DNA from: Xylanimonas cellulosilytica
GTDB lineage: Bacteria; Actinomycetota; Actinomycetes; Actinomycetales; Actinomycetaceae
Reading direction: 5' to 3'
Assembly: GCA_001072465.1 (NCBI GenBank)
Contig: JVKM01000036.1
Location: forward strand, 62,001 to 126,000
Length of the DNA: 64,000 nt
In this document: one piece after another, positions 52,910-63,480 of the stretch
Position numbering within the stretch: position 1 is the stretch's first letter
Layout: each line of letters starts with the position of its first letter
The notes under the pieces: generated by a model
Told to the model about the DNA's origin: nothing
Seen by the model: only the letters and a program-made list of their open reading frames with translations
Database searches by the model: none
Translations under genes and position numbers: made by a program

Positions 52910-53051
52910 CCTCCAAGAGTAGAGGGAGGGGTGCGTGTGGGCGAATCAACCCGCCTGCGAGGCGGCGCTGTTGCGCATGATCACGCACGGAGCGGGCACA
53001 ATGGGTGTCGGAATTAACCGATATCTACTCTGCTTTGCGAGGTTTCATCCC

Positions 53052-55063
<2,012 letters not shown>

Positions 55064-55078
55064 AAGTGTGGAGCAGCC

Positions 55079-55975
55079 ATGAGTTTCAATGACAACATCC
55101 GTTTGGATCCCTCGCGCGTCGGTACGTCCGGCGCGGGGCGCAAGATCGCAGGTGCAGGCGGTGGCTCACTGCTCGGTGTTCTCTTGATCCTCGGGTTCTC
55201 CTACTTCACCGGCATCGATCTGACGAGCCTGCTGTCCTCGCCTTCCGACACGTCGTCGTCCTCGTCGTCGGCAGTCGATACGTCCACCTGTCAGACGGGA
55301 CATGACGCCAACACTCGCGTCGAGTGTCGCATGGTCGCCACCGCTCAGTCCCTCGACGCGGTGTGGAAGACCCAGCTGTCCGCCCAAGACACGGGCATCA
55401 CCTACCAGCTGCCCGATTTCCAGATCTTCACGAACTCCGTCTCCACCGCGTGTGGCAACGCGACGAGCGCCGTGGGACCGTTCTACTGCCCCGGAGATTC
55501 GACGGTGTACCTCGACCTCGGGTTCTTCGACGACATGGTCTCCAAGTACGGTGCATCCGATTCCGTGCTCGCCCAGGAATACGTCGTAGCCCACGAGTGG
55601 GGCCACCACATCCAGAACATTCAGGGTGTCTTCCGCGCGCACGATACGCGCGAGTCCGGGGAACAGGGTGCGGGCGTGCGCAGCGAGCTCCAGGCCGACT
55701 GCTACGCGGGCGTGTGGATGCACTGGGCGTCCACCACCCCCGATCCTTCGACCGGTACCCCGTTCCTGAAGACTCCGACGTCCGATCAGGTGTTGGGTGC
55801 GCTTCAGACCGCTCAGGCAATCGGTGATGACCGTCTGCAGGAGAAGTACCAGGGTTCCTCGAACCCGGAGACGTGGACGCATGGTAGTGCGCAGCAGCGC
55901 GCGACGTGGCTGCAGCGCGGTCTCGATTCCGGCGATATCTCGACGTGTGACACGTGGAGCGTTCCTCGGGTGTGA
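55079..55975 (+). CDS. Membrane-anchored neutral zinc metallopeptidase (YpfJ family)
   Basis: 298-aa protein with one N-terminal membrane helix (SLLGVLLILGFSYFTGI, about 30-46), a Ser-rich linker, and an extracytoplasmic peptidase domain with zinc motif VVAHEWGHHIQNIQG and the third-ligand segment ELQADCYAGVWMH. Four or more cysteines (STCQTGHD, VECRM, TACGN, YCPG, STCDT) suggest disulfides, consistent with export. The N-terminus FNDNIRLDPSRV is a family signature. Substrate unknown. It starts 15 bases after tgt. Confidence 0.92.
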   Translation: MSFNDNIRLDPSRVGTSGAGRKIAGAGGGSLLGVLLILGFSYFTGIDLTSLLSSPSDTSSSSSSAVDTSTCQTGHDANTRVECRMVATAQSLDAVWKTQLSAQDTGITYQLPDFQIFTNSVSTACGNATSAVGPFYCPGDSTVYLDLGFFDDMVSKYGASDSVLAQEYVVAHEWGHHIQNIQGVFRAHDTRESGEQGAGVRSELQADCYAGVWMHWASTTPDPSTGTPFLKTPTSDQVLGALQTAQAIGDDRLQEKYQGSSNPETWTHGSAQQRATWLQRGLDSGDISTCDTWSVPRV

Positions 55976-56026
55976 GCAGGCCCGCAGATCGCTACAATTG
56001 AGTGCGCCGATTCGCAGGAGGAAGTC

Positions 56027-57712
56027 ATGACACGCAGCATCGTCGAGCAGGCTCACGACATGTACGACGCGGTCCCCTATGAGGTGCCCGTGCCTGATCA
56101 GTCGCTGTACGCGCTGTTGGACGACGCCGCCCGCCTCTATCCTGACCGCATTGCGCTGGACTATTTCGGAGCGACGACCACCTACGCCCAGGTACGCGAC
56201 CAGGTCCGCAAGGCTGCTCGGGTTCTGCACGAGGCCGGGGTCGGGCCGGGTGATACGGTGGCCATCGCGCTACCGAACTGCCCGCAGGCTTTTGTTGCTT
56301 TCTACGCGTGTATGCGTATTGGGGCGATCGCCGCGCAGCATAATCCACTCGCTCCGGCTTCGGAGATCGCTGGCCAGCTGAGCCGCCACGGCGGCAAGGT
56401 GGCGATCGTGTGGGAAAAGTGCGTGGATGCCTATCCGATCGGCGTTCTCGACACCGTGTTCACGGTGGATATTTCCCAGGGAATGCCTGCCTCGCAGCGT
56501 CTGCTCCTGCGGCTTCCGGTCGCTCGCGCACGCGAGACACGCGCGCAGCTGCGCGGCCCTGTCCCTGTGGGCACGCGGTCGTGGGACCGCGCCACGGCCT
56601 CGTCGATGCCCATTGACCCGTCGTTCCCGCTGCCCTCCCCGAATGATCGCGCGGTTATCCTGCATACTTCCGGAACGAACGGCGTTCCCAAGTCCGCTCC
56701 CCTCACCCACCGCAACATCGGGGTCAACGTTAACCAGTGCATGTTCTGGGTGTGGAAGCTGCACGAGGGTGCGGAAACTTTCTTCTCGCTCCTGCCCTAC
56801 TTCCATGCCTTCGGTCTGACGTTCTTCCTGTGTGCGTCCGTGCGCAAGGCGGCCACCCAGGTCGTGCTCCCGAAGTTCGACGCGCAGATGGCTCTGGACG
56901 CGCACAAGCGCCGCCCGGTGACGTTCTTCGTCGGCGTTCCTCCCATGTTCGAGAGGATCCTGAAGCAGGCCCGGAAGACGAACACGGACGTGACGTCTAT
57001 CCGTTATTCGGTCGCCGGCGCGATGCCGTTGTCGACGACGCTCGCGCGCGAGTGGGAGGAAGCCACTGGTGGCATGATCGTCGAAGGCTACGGCCTATCC
57101 GAAACCGCTCCGGTTTTGACCGGTGCGCCTCTGTCGGACAAGCGTCGTCACGGTGTTCTTGGCGTTCCGTTCCCTAACACGCAGCTGCGCCTCGTCTCTC
57201 TCGACGACGATACGCTCGACGTTGAGGATGGCCAGCCTGGAGAGATTATTGTTCGCGGCCCTCAGGTCTTTGAAGGATACCTGGACGCGCCCGAAGAAAC
57301 CGCGCGCGTGTTTACATCCGAGGGATGGTTCAAGACGGGCGACATCGGCATCAACAGTGACGGGTTCATTTCGATGGCGGACCGCAAGAAAGAACTCATT
57401 TTGTCCGGCGGCTTCAACGTCTACCCGTCACAAGTGGAGGCTGCGATTCGCTCTCACCCGGCGGTCAGCGACGTCGCCGTCGTGGGGGTTCCCGTTTCGG
57501 AGGCAACCGACGAGGTCGCCGCAGCCATCATCATGGAGGACGGCAGCGCTCCGCTGACTCTCGAGGAGGTGCGCGCCTGGGCAGAGAAGACGATTGCACA
57601 CTACGCTCTCCCCCGCCAGCTCGTCATCATCGCCGAGCTTCCGCGCAACCAGATGGGGAAGATCTTGCGTCGCAAGGTTGCACAAGTTGTACGCGAGGCA
57701 CTGGGCCGCTAG
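56027..57712 (+). CDS. Long-chain fatty acid--CoA ligase family protein
   Basis: 561-aa ANL-superfamily adenylating enzyme. The P-loop-like motif AVILHTSGTNGVPKSAPLTHRN (with Asn rather than the common Thr or Ser after GT), YSVAGAMPLS, the A5 motif VEGYGLSETAPVLTGAP, A7 GWFKTGDIGINSDGFISMADRKKELILSGGFNVYPSQVE and the C-terminal catalytic Lys in RNQMGKILRRK are present. It probably activates a fatty acid to acyl-CoA. AGGAGGAAG lies upstream of the ATG. Confidence 0.92.
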   Translation: MTRSIVEQAHDMYDAVPYEVPVPDQSLYALLDDAARLYPDRIALDYFGATTTYAQVRDQVRKAARVLHEAGVGPGDTVAIALPNCPQAFVAFYACMRIGAIAAQHNPLAPASEIAGQLSRHGGKVAIVWEKCVDAYPIGVLDTVFTVDISQGMPASQRLLLRLPVARARETRAQLRGPVPVGTRSWDRATASSMPIDPSFPLPSPNDRAVILHTSGTNGVPKSAPLTHRNIGVNVNQCMFWVWKLHEGAETFFSLLPYFHAFGLTFFLCASVRKAATQVVLPKFDAQMALDAHKRRPVTFFVGVPPMFERILKQARKTNTDVTSIRYSVAGAMPLSTTLAREWEEATGGMIVEGYGLSETAPVLTGAPLSDKRRHGVLGVPFPNTQLRLVSLDDDTLDVEDGQPGEIIVRGPQVFEGYLDAPEETARVFTSEGWFKTGDIGINSDGFISMADRKKELILSGGFNVYPSQVEAAIRSHPAVSDVAVVGVPVSEATDEVAAAIIMEDGSAPLTLEEVRAWAEKTIAHYALPRQLVIIAELPRNQMGKILRRKVAQVVREALGR

Positions 57713-57756
57713 TTCGCATCCTACCGAGGGAGCTTATCCACTCCACCGGAAACGAC

Positions 57757-57788
57757 AATCCCCCGGAAGCTCACGCTTCCGGGGGATT
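57757..57788. terminator. Bidirectional terminator between acyl-CoA ligase and SUF operon
   Basis: AATCCCCCGGAAGC and its perfect complement (14 bp) close the loop TCAC. The stem ends in A-T pairs on both sides, suiting termination of both converging transcripts. Confidence 0.87.
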
Positions 57789-57803
57789 CACGTCATGCGC
57801 CGA

Positions 57804-58235
57804 TCAGACGTTAAAGCCAATGGCACGCAGCTGCTCACGGCCATCGGGCGTGATGCGATCCGGACCCCACGGCGGCATCCAGACCCAGTTGATCTGGACC
57901 TCGTCGGTCACGGCGGACAGAATAGTCTGCGCCTGGCGTTCGATGACATCGGTCAGCGGGCAGGCCGCCGACGTCAGGGTCATATCGAGGCGCACCTGGT
58001 TCTCAGAACCGATAACGACGCCGTAGACCAGGCCGAGATCGACAATGTTGATGCCGAGTTCGGGGTCGATAACGTCCTTGAGGGCTTCGAGCACGTTCTC
58101 GGCCGCAAGGGTGCCCTGCTCAATGACGTCGGTGCCGTCGATCTGACGGGTGGCCACCTCGGCCGCCGGCGCTTCCTGCGCGGGCGCTCCGAAGCGCTGC
58201 TCAACGGGCTCAGACTGAGCCATCGGGTTGCTCAT
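57804..58235 (-). CDS. sufT: SufT-type MIP18 (DUF59) iron-sulfur assembly factor
   Basis: 143-aa protein with a MIP18-family domain: NVLEALKDVIDPELGINIVDLGLVYGV, DMTLTSAACPLTDVIERQAQTIL (the conserved TSxxCP cysteine) and WVWMPPWGPDRITPDGREQLRAIGF. A Gln/Ala-rich N-terminal stretch of about 35 residues precedes it. It helps Fe-S cluster maturation. AAAGGA lies upstream of ATG 58235; a longer frame overlaps sufU and is rejected. It is the last gene of the suf operon. Confidence 0.92.
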   Translation of the reverse strand: MSNPMAQSEPVEQRFGAPAQEAPAAEVATRQIDGTDVIEQGTLAAENVLEALKDVIDPELGINIVDLGLVYGVVIGSENQVRLDMTLTSAACPLTDVIERQAQTILSAVTDEVQINWVWMPPWGPDRITPDGREQLRAIGFNV

Positions 58236-58245
58236 GGGTGTTCCT

Positions 58246-58722
58246 TTACTGCTCAGCGGGCTCGCCCGCGGTGGAAATATCGATGCCGGACTTGGCCATC
58301 GCGTCGCGCAGCGCGTACCAGCCCAGGAGGGCACACTTCACGCGGTTCGCGAACTGCGACGTGGATTCGAGAGCGGCCGCGTCACCCAGGTCGTCGAGAA
58401 TCTCGTCGTCGACGCCGAGGTTACGCGAATGCATCATGACCTCCATGTCCCGGTACAGCCGGCCGATTTCCTCGGCGGACTTGCCTTCCGTCAGGTCGGT
58501 CATCATGGACAGTGAGGCGCGCGAGATCGAGCATCCGTCGCCGTCCCACTGCAGGGAGGCAAGGCGCTCGCCGTCCAGCGTGACGCCGAGCGTCACCTCG
58601 TCACCGCACGTGGGGTTCACCTGGTGCGACGAAGCATCCATACCGCTCGGATCTCCTGCGCCATGCTTCTCGCGGGCGTGATCGAGGATCACCTGCTGGT
58701 ACAACTGCTCAAGACTTCCCAT
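58246..58722 (-). CDS. sufU: SufU-type zinc/sulfur-transfer protein
   Basis: 158-aa IscU-like protein; SufU receives sulfur from SufS through zinc-ligand exchange in Gram-positive bacteria. It begins LEQLYQQVILDHAREKHGAG and has the three conserved cysteines in NPTCGDE, GDGCSIS and RVKCALLGW, with the SufU insertion between the second and third. It lies 38 bases downstream of sufS. Confidence 0.95.
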   Translation of the reverse strand: MGSLEQLYQQVILDHAREKHGAGDPSGMDASSHQVNPTCGDEVTLGVTLDGERLASLQWDGDGCSISRASLSMMTDLTEGKSAEEIGRLYRDMEVMMHSRNLGVDDEILDDLGDAAALESTSQFANRVKCALLGWYALRDAMAKSGIDISTAGEPAEQ

Positions 58723-58760
58723 GGCTACCTTTCCAAATGATTCCGGTACTGTTGTCGATT

Positions 58761-60038
58761 CTATCGGCCGAAGAAGCCGCGCACCTTCGATAGGCCATCG
58801 ACGAGACGCTCGATTTCCTCGCCGGTGGTGGTCGGAGCGACCGACGCACGGGCGGAGGAGCGCACTTGGAAGAACGTATGGAGCGGAATTGCGCAGTGGT
58901 GTCCGACGCGAACGGCCACGTCCACGGAGTCCATGAACTGGCCGACGTCGTGCGGGTGAACGCCGTCAACTGCGAAAGCAACGACGCCGATGCGATCGAC
59001 GTCCGAGTCAGGGCCGAGGACCTGAATACCGTCAATCGACGAGATACCGTCGAGCATCACGGAAGTGAGCGCGTGCTCGTGAGCCTCAACGCGATCCATA
59101 CCGAGTGTCGACAGGTAGCGCAGGGCCTCCGACCAGGCGGCGATCTGCGCGACGGGTTGCGAGCCTGCTTCGAAGCGCTCGGGCGGAGCCATGAAGGTCG
59201 ATTCCTCCATGGTCACCCATTCGATCATCGAGCCGCCGGTAAGAACGGGCGGCATCGCAGCTAGAAGCGCACGACGTCCCCACAGCGCGCCGGCGCCCGT
59301 CGGACCCAGCATTTTGTGCGATGAAAACACCGCGAAGTCCACGTCAAGCGCGGACAGGTCGAGCGGCATGTGCGCGCTGGACTGGCAGGTGTCGAGGAGA
59401 ATAAGCGCGCCGACGGCACGGGCAGCCGCAGTTACGGCAGCAACAGGTGAAACGGCACCCGTCACGTTAGACACGTGGGTGAATGCGACCAGCCGGGTAT
59501 TCGGCGTGATCACCGACAGCGTGTCCAGGTCAATGCGACCATCGGGCGTCAGATCGAGCCACGCGAGCTCGGCGCCTGTGCGTTCACACAGCTGCTGCCA
59601 CGGAACGATGTTCGCGTGATGCTCAGCGCGCGTGCAGACAATGCGATCCCCCGGTCCCACGCGCAGGGCGGCCGACTCGGCGCCGCCCATCCCCTGCGAC
59701 GCGTTACCCATGGAGAGGGCGACCAGGTTGATCGCCTCAGTCGCGTTCTTCGTCCACACGATCTCGTCGGGTGCAACGCCGACGAACGAGGCCAGGGCCC
59801 CCCGAGCGCTCTCAAAGGCGTCGGTCGCTTCGTCGCCAAGAAGGTGCGTACCCCGGTGAACCGCGCCGTTGCTACGACGGTAGAAGTCCGCCTCAGCATC
59901 GATGACGCACGCGGGCTTCTGAGAGGTTGCAGACGCGTCGAGGTACGCGATGGGCGCGCCGCCGCGCCCGAGGCGACTCAGAATCGGAAAATCCGAGCGA
60001 ATCGCCTCGAGCTCAGCGGCAGTGAAGTCTGTGGACAC
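58761..60038 (-). CDS. sufS: Cysteine desulfurase SufS
   Basis: PLP enzyme that mobilises sulfur from cysteine. The 425-aa group II desulfurase has the PLP Lys in VFSSHKMLGPTGAGALWGRR, the HHANIVPW motif, and the active-site loop with RVGHHCAIPLH, in which the usual Cys-position motif RTGHHCAQP is recognisable (Cys near 385). The start is GTG, with only a weak Shine-Dalgarno, five bases after the sufC stop. Confidence 0.95.
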   Translation of the reverse strand: MSTDFTAAELEAIRSDFPILSRLGRGGAPIAYLDASATSQKPACVIDAEADFYRRSNGAVHRGTHLLGDEATDAFESARGALASFVGVAPDEIVWTKNATEAINLVALSMGNASQGMGGAESAALRVGPGDRIVCTRAEHHANIVPWQQLCERTGAELAWLDLTPDGRIDLDTLSVITPNTRLVAFTHVSNVTGAVSPVAAVTAAARAVGALILLDTCQSSAHMPLDLSALDVDFAVFSSHKMLGPTGAGALWGRRALLAAMPPVLTGGSMIEWVTMEESTFMAPPERFEAGSQPVAQIAAWSEALRYLSTLGMDRVEAHEHALTSVMLDGISSIDGIQVLGPDSDVDRIGVVAFAVDGVHPHDVGQFMDSVDVAVRVGHHCAIPLHTFFQVRSSARASVAPTTTGEEIERLVDGLSKVRGFFGR

Positions 60039-60043
60039 GGTGA

Positions 60044-60796
60044 TCAGAGGCCCAGGTACTTGTCGTAGCCGTTCTCTTCGAGTTCATCAGCCAGCTCGGG
60101 GCCGCCCTGAGCGGCGACGCGGCCGTCGACGAAGACGTGAACGTGGCTGGGCTTGATGTAGCGCAGGATGCGCGTGTAGTGCGTGATCAGCATGACGCCG
60201 CAGCCGGTCTCGCCGTGGACGCGGTTGACGCCCTCGGACACGATGCGCAGAGCGTCAACGTCGAGGCCCGAGTCGGTCTCGTCGAGGACGGCGAAGGAGG
60301 GCTTGAGGAGCTCCATCTGGAGGATCTCCAGGCGCTTCTTCTCGCCACCGGAGAAGCCGACGTTGACGTCACGCTCGGCGAAGTCGGAGTCCATGCGCAG
60401 GTTGTCCATGGAGCTCTTCATGTCCTTGACCCACGAGCGCAGGGCGGGGGCCTGGCCATCGATCGCGGTCTTGGCGGTGCGCAGGAAGTTGGAGACGGAC
60501 ACGCCAGCGACCTCGACGGGGTACTGCATGGCCAGGAACAGTCCTGCCTTGGCGCGCTCGTCGACGCTCATCTCGGTGATGAGCTGGTCGTCGAGCCAGG
60601 CCTCGCCCGAGGTGATCTCGTAGTCGGGGTGACCGGCCAGAGCGTAGGCCATGGTGGACTTACCGGAGCCGTTGGGGCCCATGATGGCGTGGATTTCGCC
60701 GGAGTTGATGGTCAGGTTGACACCCTTGAGGATTTCCTTGGGACCCTCGGCGGTCTCGACGGAGACGTGCAGATCCTTAATACGCAGAGTCGACAT
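60044..60796 (-). CDS. sufC: SUF assembly ATPase SufC
   Basis: 250-aa ABC-type ATPase of the SufBC2D scaffold complex. Walker A is MGPNGSGKSTMAYAL, the signature FSGGEKKR, Walker B FAVLDETDSGLDVDAL with the SufC-type Asp/Glu, and H-loop LITHYTRIL. It lies 16 bases after sufD. Confidence 0.97.
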   Translation of the reverse strand: MSTLRIKDLHVSVETAEGPKEILKGVNLTINSGEIHAIMGPNGSGKSTMAYALAGHPDYEITSGEAWLDDQLITEMSVDERAKAGLFLAMQYPVEVAGVSVSNFLRTAKTAIDGQAPALRSWVKDMKSSMDNLRMDSDFAERDVNVGFSGGEKKRLEILQMELLKPSFAVLDETDSGLDVDALRIVSEGVNRVHGETGCGVMLITHYTRILRYIKPSHVHVFVDGRVAAQGGPELADELEENGYDKYLGL

Positions 60797-60812
60797 ATGT
60801 ATTCCTTACAGC

Positions 60813-62003
60813 TCAGTTGTTACGGGACTTGGCCAGCTCGGCCTCGACGGTTGCCATGAGGTGGTCGACCACCTCGGGGACGCCAATCTGGTTAATCAGT
60901 TCGGCGAAGAAGCCGCGCACGACCAGGCGGCGTGCCTCGTGCTCAGGAACACCACGGCTCATCAGGTAGAACAGCTGCTCGTCATCGAAACGACCGGTCG
61001 CAGACGCGTGTCCGGCGCCTTCGATCTCACCGTTCTCGATCTCGAGGTTGGGCACGGAGTCCGCCTTGGCGCCCTCGGTGAGCACCAGGTTGCGGTTCAG
61101 CTCATAGGTGTCCGTGCCGTCGGCAGCTTCGCGGATCAGGCAGTCGCCGATCCACACCGAGTGCGCATCCTTGCCCTGCAGGGCGCCCTTGTAGGTGACA
61201 CGCGAGAAGCACTTGGGCTGGGAGTGGTCAACGAACACACGGTGCTCCAGGTGCTGGCCGCCGTCCACAAAGTAGATGCCAAGCATGTTGAGCTCGGCGC
61301 CGGGGCCGCGGAAGTCGGTGTCGGCGCACACGCGCACGAGGTCGCCGCCGAAGGTGACGACGATGTGCGTGAGCTTGGAATCACGGCCGAGCGCCAGGCG
61401 CTGGTTCGAGGCGTGCACGGCGGTATCGTCCCATTCCTGCAGCGATACGACGGTCAGGTTCGCGCTGTCGCCGGTCTCGACCTCGACGGTCTGGTTGAGC
61501 GAGGCCTGCGCGGAGCCGGTGTGCGACAGGATGACGGTGGCCTTCGAGAACTTCTCGGCGCGAATCACGATGTGCTGCGCGCGGGTACCGTCGATGTCCG
61601 CCACGTTGATGCGGACGGGTGCGTCGAGCTCGGCCTCTGCCGGGATCTCGACGACGGTCGCCTGCTCGAAGCCGTTCCAGGCGACGACGGCGGTGCGGTC
61701 ACCGGGAGCCAGGACGGTGCCCAGGCGCTTGTCGTCGCGCGTCACGGTCTGGACGACGACAGGGGCGGGAGCGTCCACCGTCACGGGAGCGTCGCCCGCG
61801 TCGTAGTTTGCGGGTTCGAAAAGGCGCTCGATGCGACGCATCGGGGTGAATCGCCAGTCTTCCTCGCGTCCGTGGGGAACGGCGATGTCGTCCAGGTTGA
61901 ACGAGGTCGGACGGTCCGCGCGCGACGGGTGAGCCTTCTCGGCGTCGGCCCCGTGCGAGTGGGCCTTGTTCATGGTGTCGACAATAGTGTTGGGGGTCGT
62001 CAT
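60813..62003 (-). CDS. sufD: SUF scaffold protein SufD
   Basis: 396-aa beta-helix subunit of the SufBCD complex. The C-terminal family signature DEQLFYLMSRGVPEHEARRLVVRGFFAELINQI is present, and FNLDDIAVPHGREEDWRFTPMRRIERLF marks the N-terminus. The start overlaps the sufB stop (TGATG). Confidence 0.96.
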   Translation of the reverse strand: MTTPNTIVDTMNKAHSHGADAEKAHPSRADRPTSFNLDDIAVPHGREEDWRFTPMRRIERLFEPANYDAGDAPVTVDAPAPVVVQTVTRDDKRLGTVLAPGDRTAVVAWNGFEQATVVEIPAEAELDAPVRINVADIDGTRAQHIVIRAEKFSKATVILSHTGSAQASLNQTVEVETGDSANLTVVSLQEWDDTAVHASNQRLALGRDSKLTHIVVTFGGDLVRVCADTDFRGPGAELNMLGIYFVDGGQHLEHRVFVDHSQPKCFSRVTYKGALQGKDAHSVWIGDCLIREAADGTDTYELNRNLVLTEGAKADSVPNLEIENGEIEGAGHASATGRFDDEQLFYLMSRGVPEHEARRLVVRGFFAELINQIGVPEVVDHLMATVEAELAKSRNN

Positions 62004-63448
62004 CAGCCGACGGATCCTTCCATCTGCAGTTCAATGAGGCGGTTGAGCTCGAGGGCGTACTCCATCGGCAGCTCCTTGGCGATCGGCTCGACGAAGCCGC
62101 GCACGATCATCGCCATGGCCTCGTTCTCGTCGAGGCCTCGGCTCATGAGGTAGAAGAGCTGGTCGGCGCTCACCTTCGTGACGGTTGCCTCGTGGCCCAT
62201 TTCGACGTCGTCGGTGCGCACGTCGACGTAGGGATAGGTGTCGGTCCGCGAAATCTTGTCGACGAGCAGGGCGTCGCACAGCACGTTCGACTTGGAGTGT
62301 CGCGCACGGGCGTTCACCTGGACGAGGCCGCGGTAGGAGGTGCGGCCGCCGCCTCGGGACACGGACTTCGACACGATCGACGAGGACGTGTGCGGGGCCA
62401 TGTGCACCATCTTGGCGCCGGTGTCCTGCTGCTGGCCGGGGCCGGCGAAACCGATGGACAGCGTCTCGCCACGGGCATGCTCACCCATGAGGAAGCAAGC
62501 CGGGTACTTCATGGTGATCGCAGCACCCATGTTGCCGTCGACCCATTCCATGGTGCCGCCCTCTTCGACCATCGCACGCTGGGTGACCAGGTTGAGCACG
62601 TTCGTCGACCAGTTCTGAATGGTCGTGTAACGCACGCGGGCGTCCTTCTTCACGAAGATCTCGATAACGCCAGAGTGGAGGGAGTTCTCGTCGTAGATCG
62701 GGGCGGTGCAACCCTCGACGTAGTGCACGTAAGAGCCCTCGTCGGCGATGATCAGCGTGCGCTCAAACTGTCCCATTGCCGAGGTGTTGATACGGAAGTA
62801 CGCCTGCAGCGGGATCGTCACGTGAACGCCCTTGGGGACGTAGACGAAGGAACCGCCGGACCAGGCGGCAGTGTTCAGAGCGGAGAACTTGTTGTCACCC
62901 GCGGGCACGCACTTACCGAAATACTCCTCAAAAATCTCCGGGTACTCGCGCAGGCCTGTGTCGGTGTCAGTGAAGATGACGCCCTGACGCTCGAGATCTT
63001 CCTGAATCTGCTGGTAGACGACCTCAGACTCGTACTGAGCGGCAACGCCGGACACCAGGCGGGACTTCTCGGCCTCGGGGATACCGAGGCGGTCGTAGGT
63101 GTCGCGGATTTCCTCGGGCAGATCTTCCCAGTCGTTGACCTGGCGATCCGTGGGACGCACGTAGTACTTGAAGGAATCGAAATCCACGTGAGACAGGTCG
63201 GGACCCCACGCCGGCATCGGCTTACGTTCGAACAGTTCCAGCGCCTTCAGGCGGCGCTCCCGCATCCACTGCGGCTCGTCCTTCACCTCGGAGATGAAGC
63301 GAACGATTTCTTCGTTAATTCCGGTGGGGACGTCCTTCGAGTAGTCGTCGGAGTCGTGCCAACCGTATTCGTAACCGCCAATCGACTCGATGATCTCGTC
63401 ATCGGTCATTCGACGGTCATCAGCGCCCGAGGCGGGTGCCTGCGTCAT
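62003..63448 (-). CDS. sufB: SUF scaffold protein SufB
   Basis: 481-aa core scaffold on which Fe-S clusters form. Diagnostic segments: GGYEYGWHDSDDYSKDVPTGINEEIVRFIS, FGKCVPAGDNKFSALNTAAWSGGSFVYVPKGVHV, YVHYVEGCTAPIYDENSLHSGVIEIF (cluster-related Cys) and DQLFYLMSRGLDENEAMAMIVRGFVEPIA. No intein insertion is present, unlike mycobacterial sufB. It lies 32 bases after sufR. Confidence 0.97.
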   Translation of the reverse strand: MTQAPASGADDRRMTDDEIIESIGGYEYGWHDSDDYSKDVPTGINEEIVRFISEVKDEPQWMRERRLKALELFERKPMPAWGPDLSHVDFDSFKYYVRPTDRQVNDWEDLPEEIRDTYDRLGIPEAEKSRLVSGVAAQYESEVVYQQIQEDLERQGVIFTDTDTGLREYPEIFEEYFGKCVPAGDNKFSALNTAAWSGGSFVYVPKGVHVTIPLQAYFRINTSAMGQFERTLIIADEGSYVHYVEGCTAPIYDENSLHSGVIEIFVKKDARVRYTTIQNWSTNVLNLVTQRAMVEEGGTMEWVDGNMGAAITMKYPACFLMGEHARGETLSIGFAGPGQQQDTGAKMVHMAPHTSSSIVSKSVSRGGGRTSYRGLVQVNARARHSKSNVLCDALLVDKISRTDTYPYVDVRTDDVEMGHEATVTKVSADQLFYLMSRGLDENEAMAMIVRGFVEPIAKELPMEYALELNRLIELQMEGSVG

Positions 63449-63480
63449 AGTTGTGTCAACCTCTCGTTCTTAACCAAGTG

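Noticed and set aside
52910-53051. Possible preQ1 riboswitch in the leader of the queuosine transporter
   Set aside because: I could not find the preQ1-I or preQ1-II conserved pairing and A-rich tail; the leader is GC-rich without a convincing pseudoknot.
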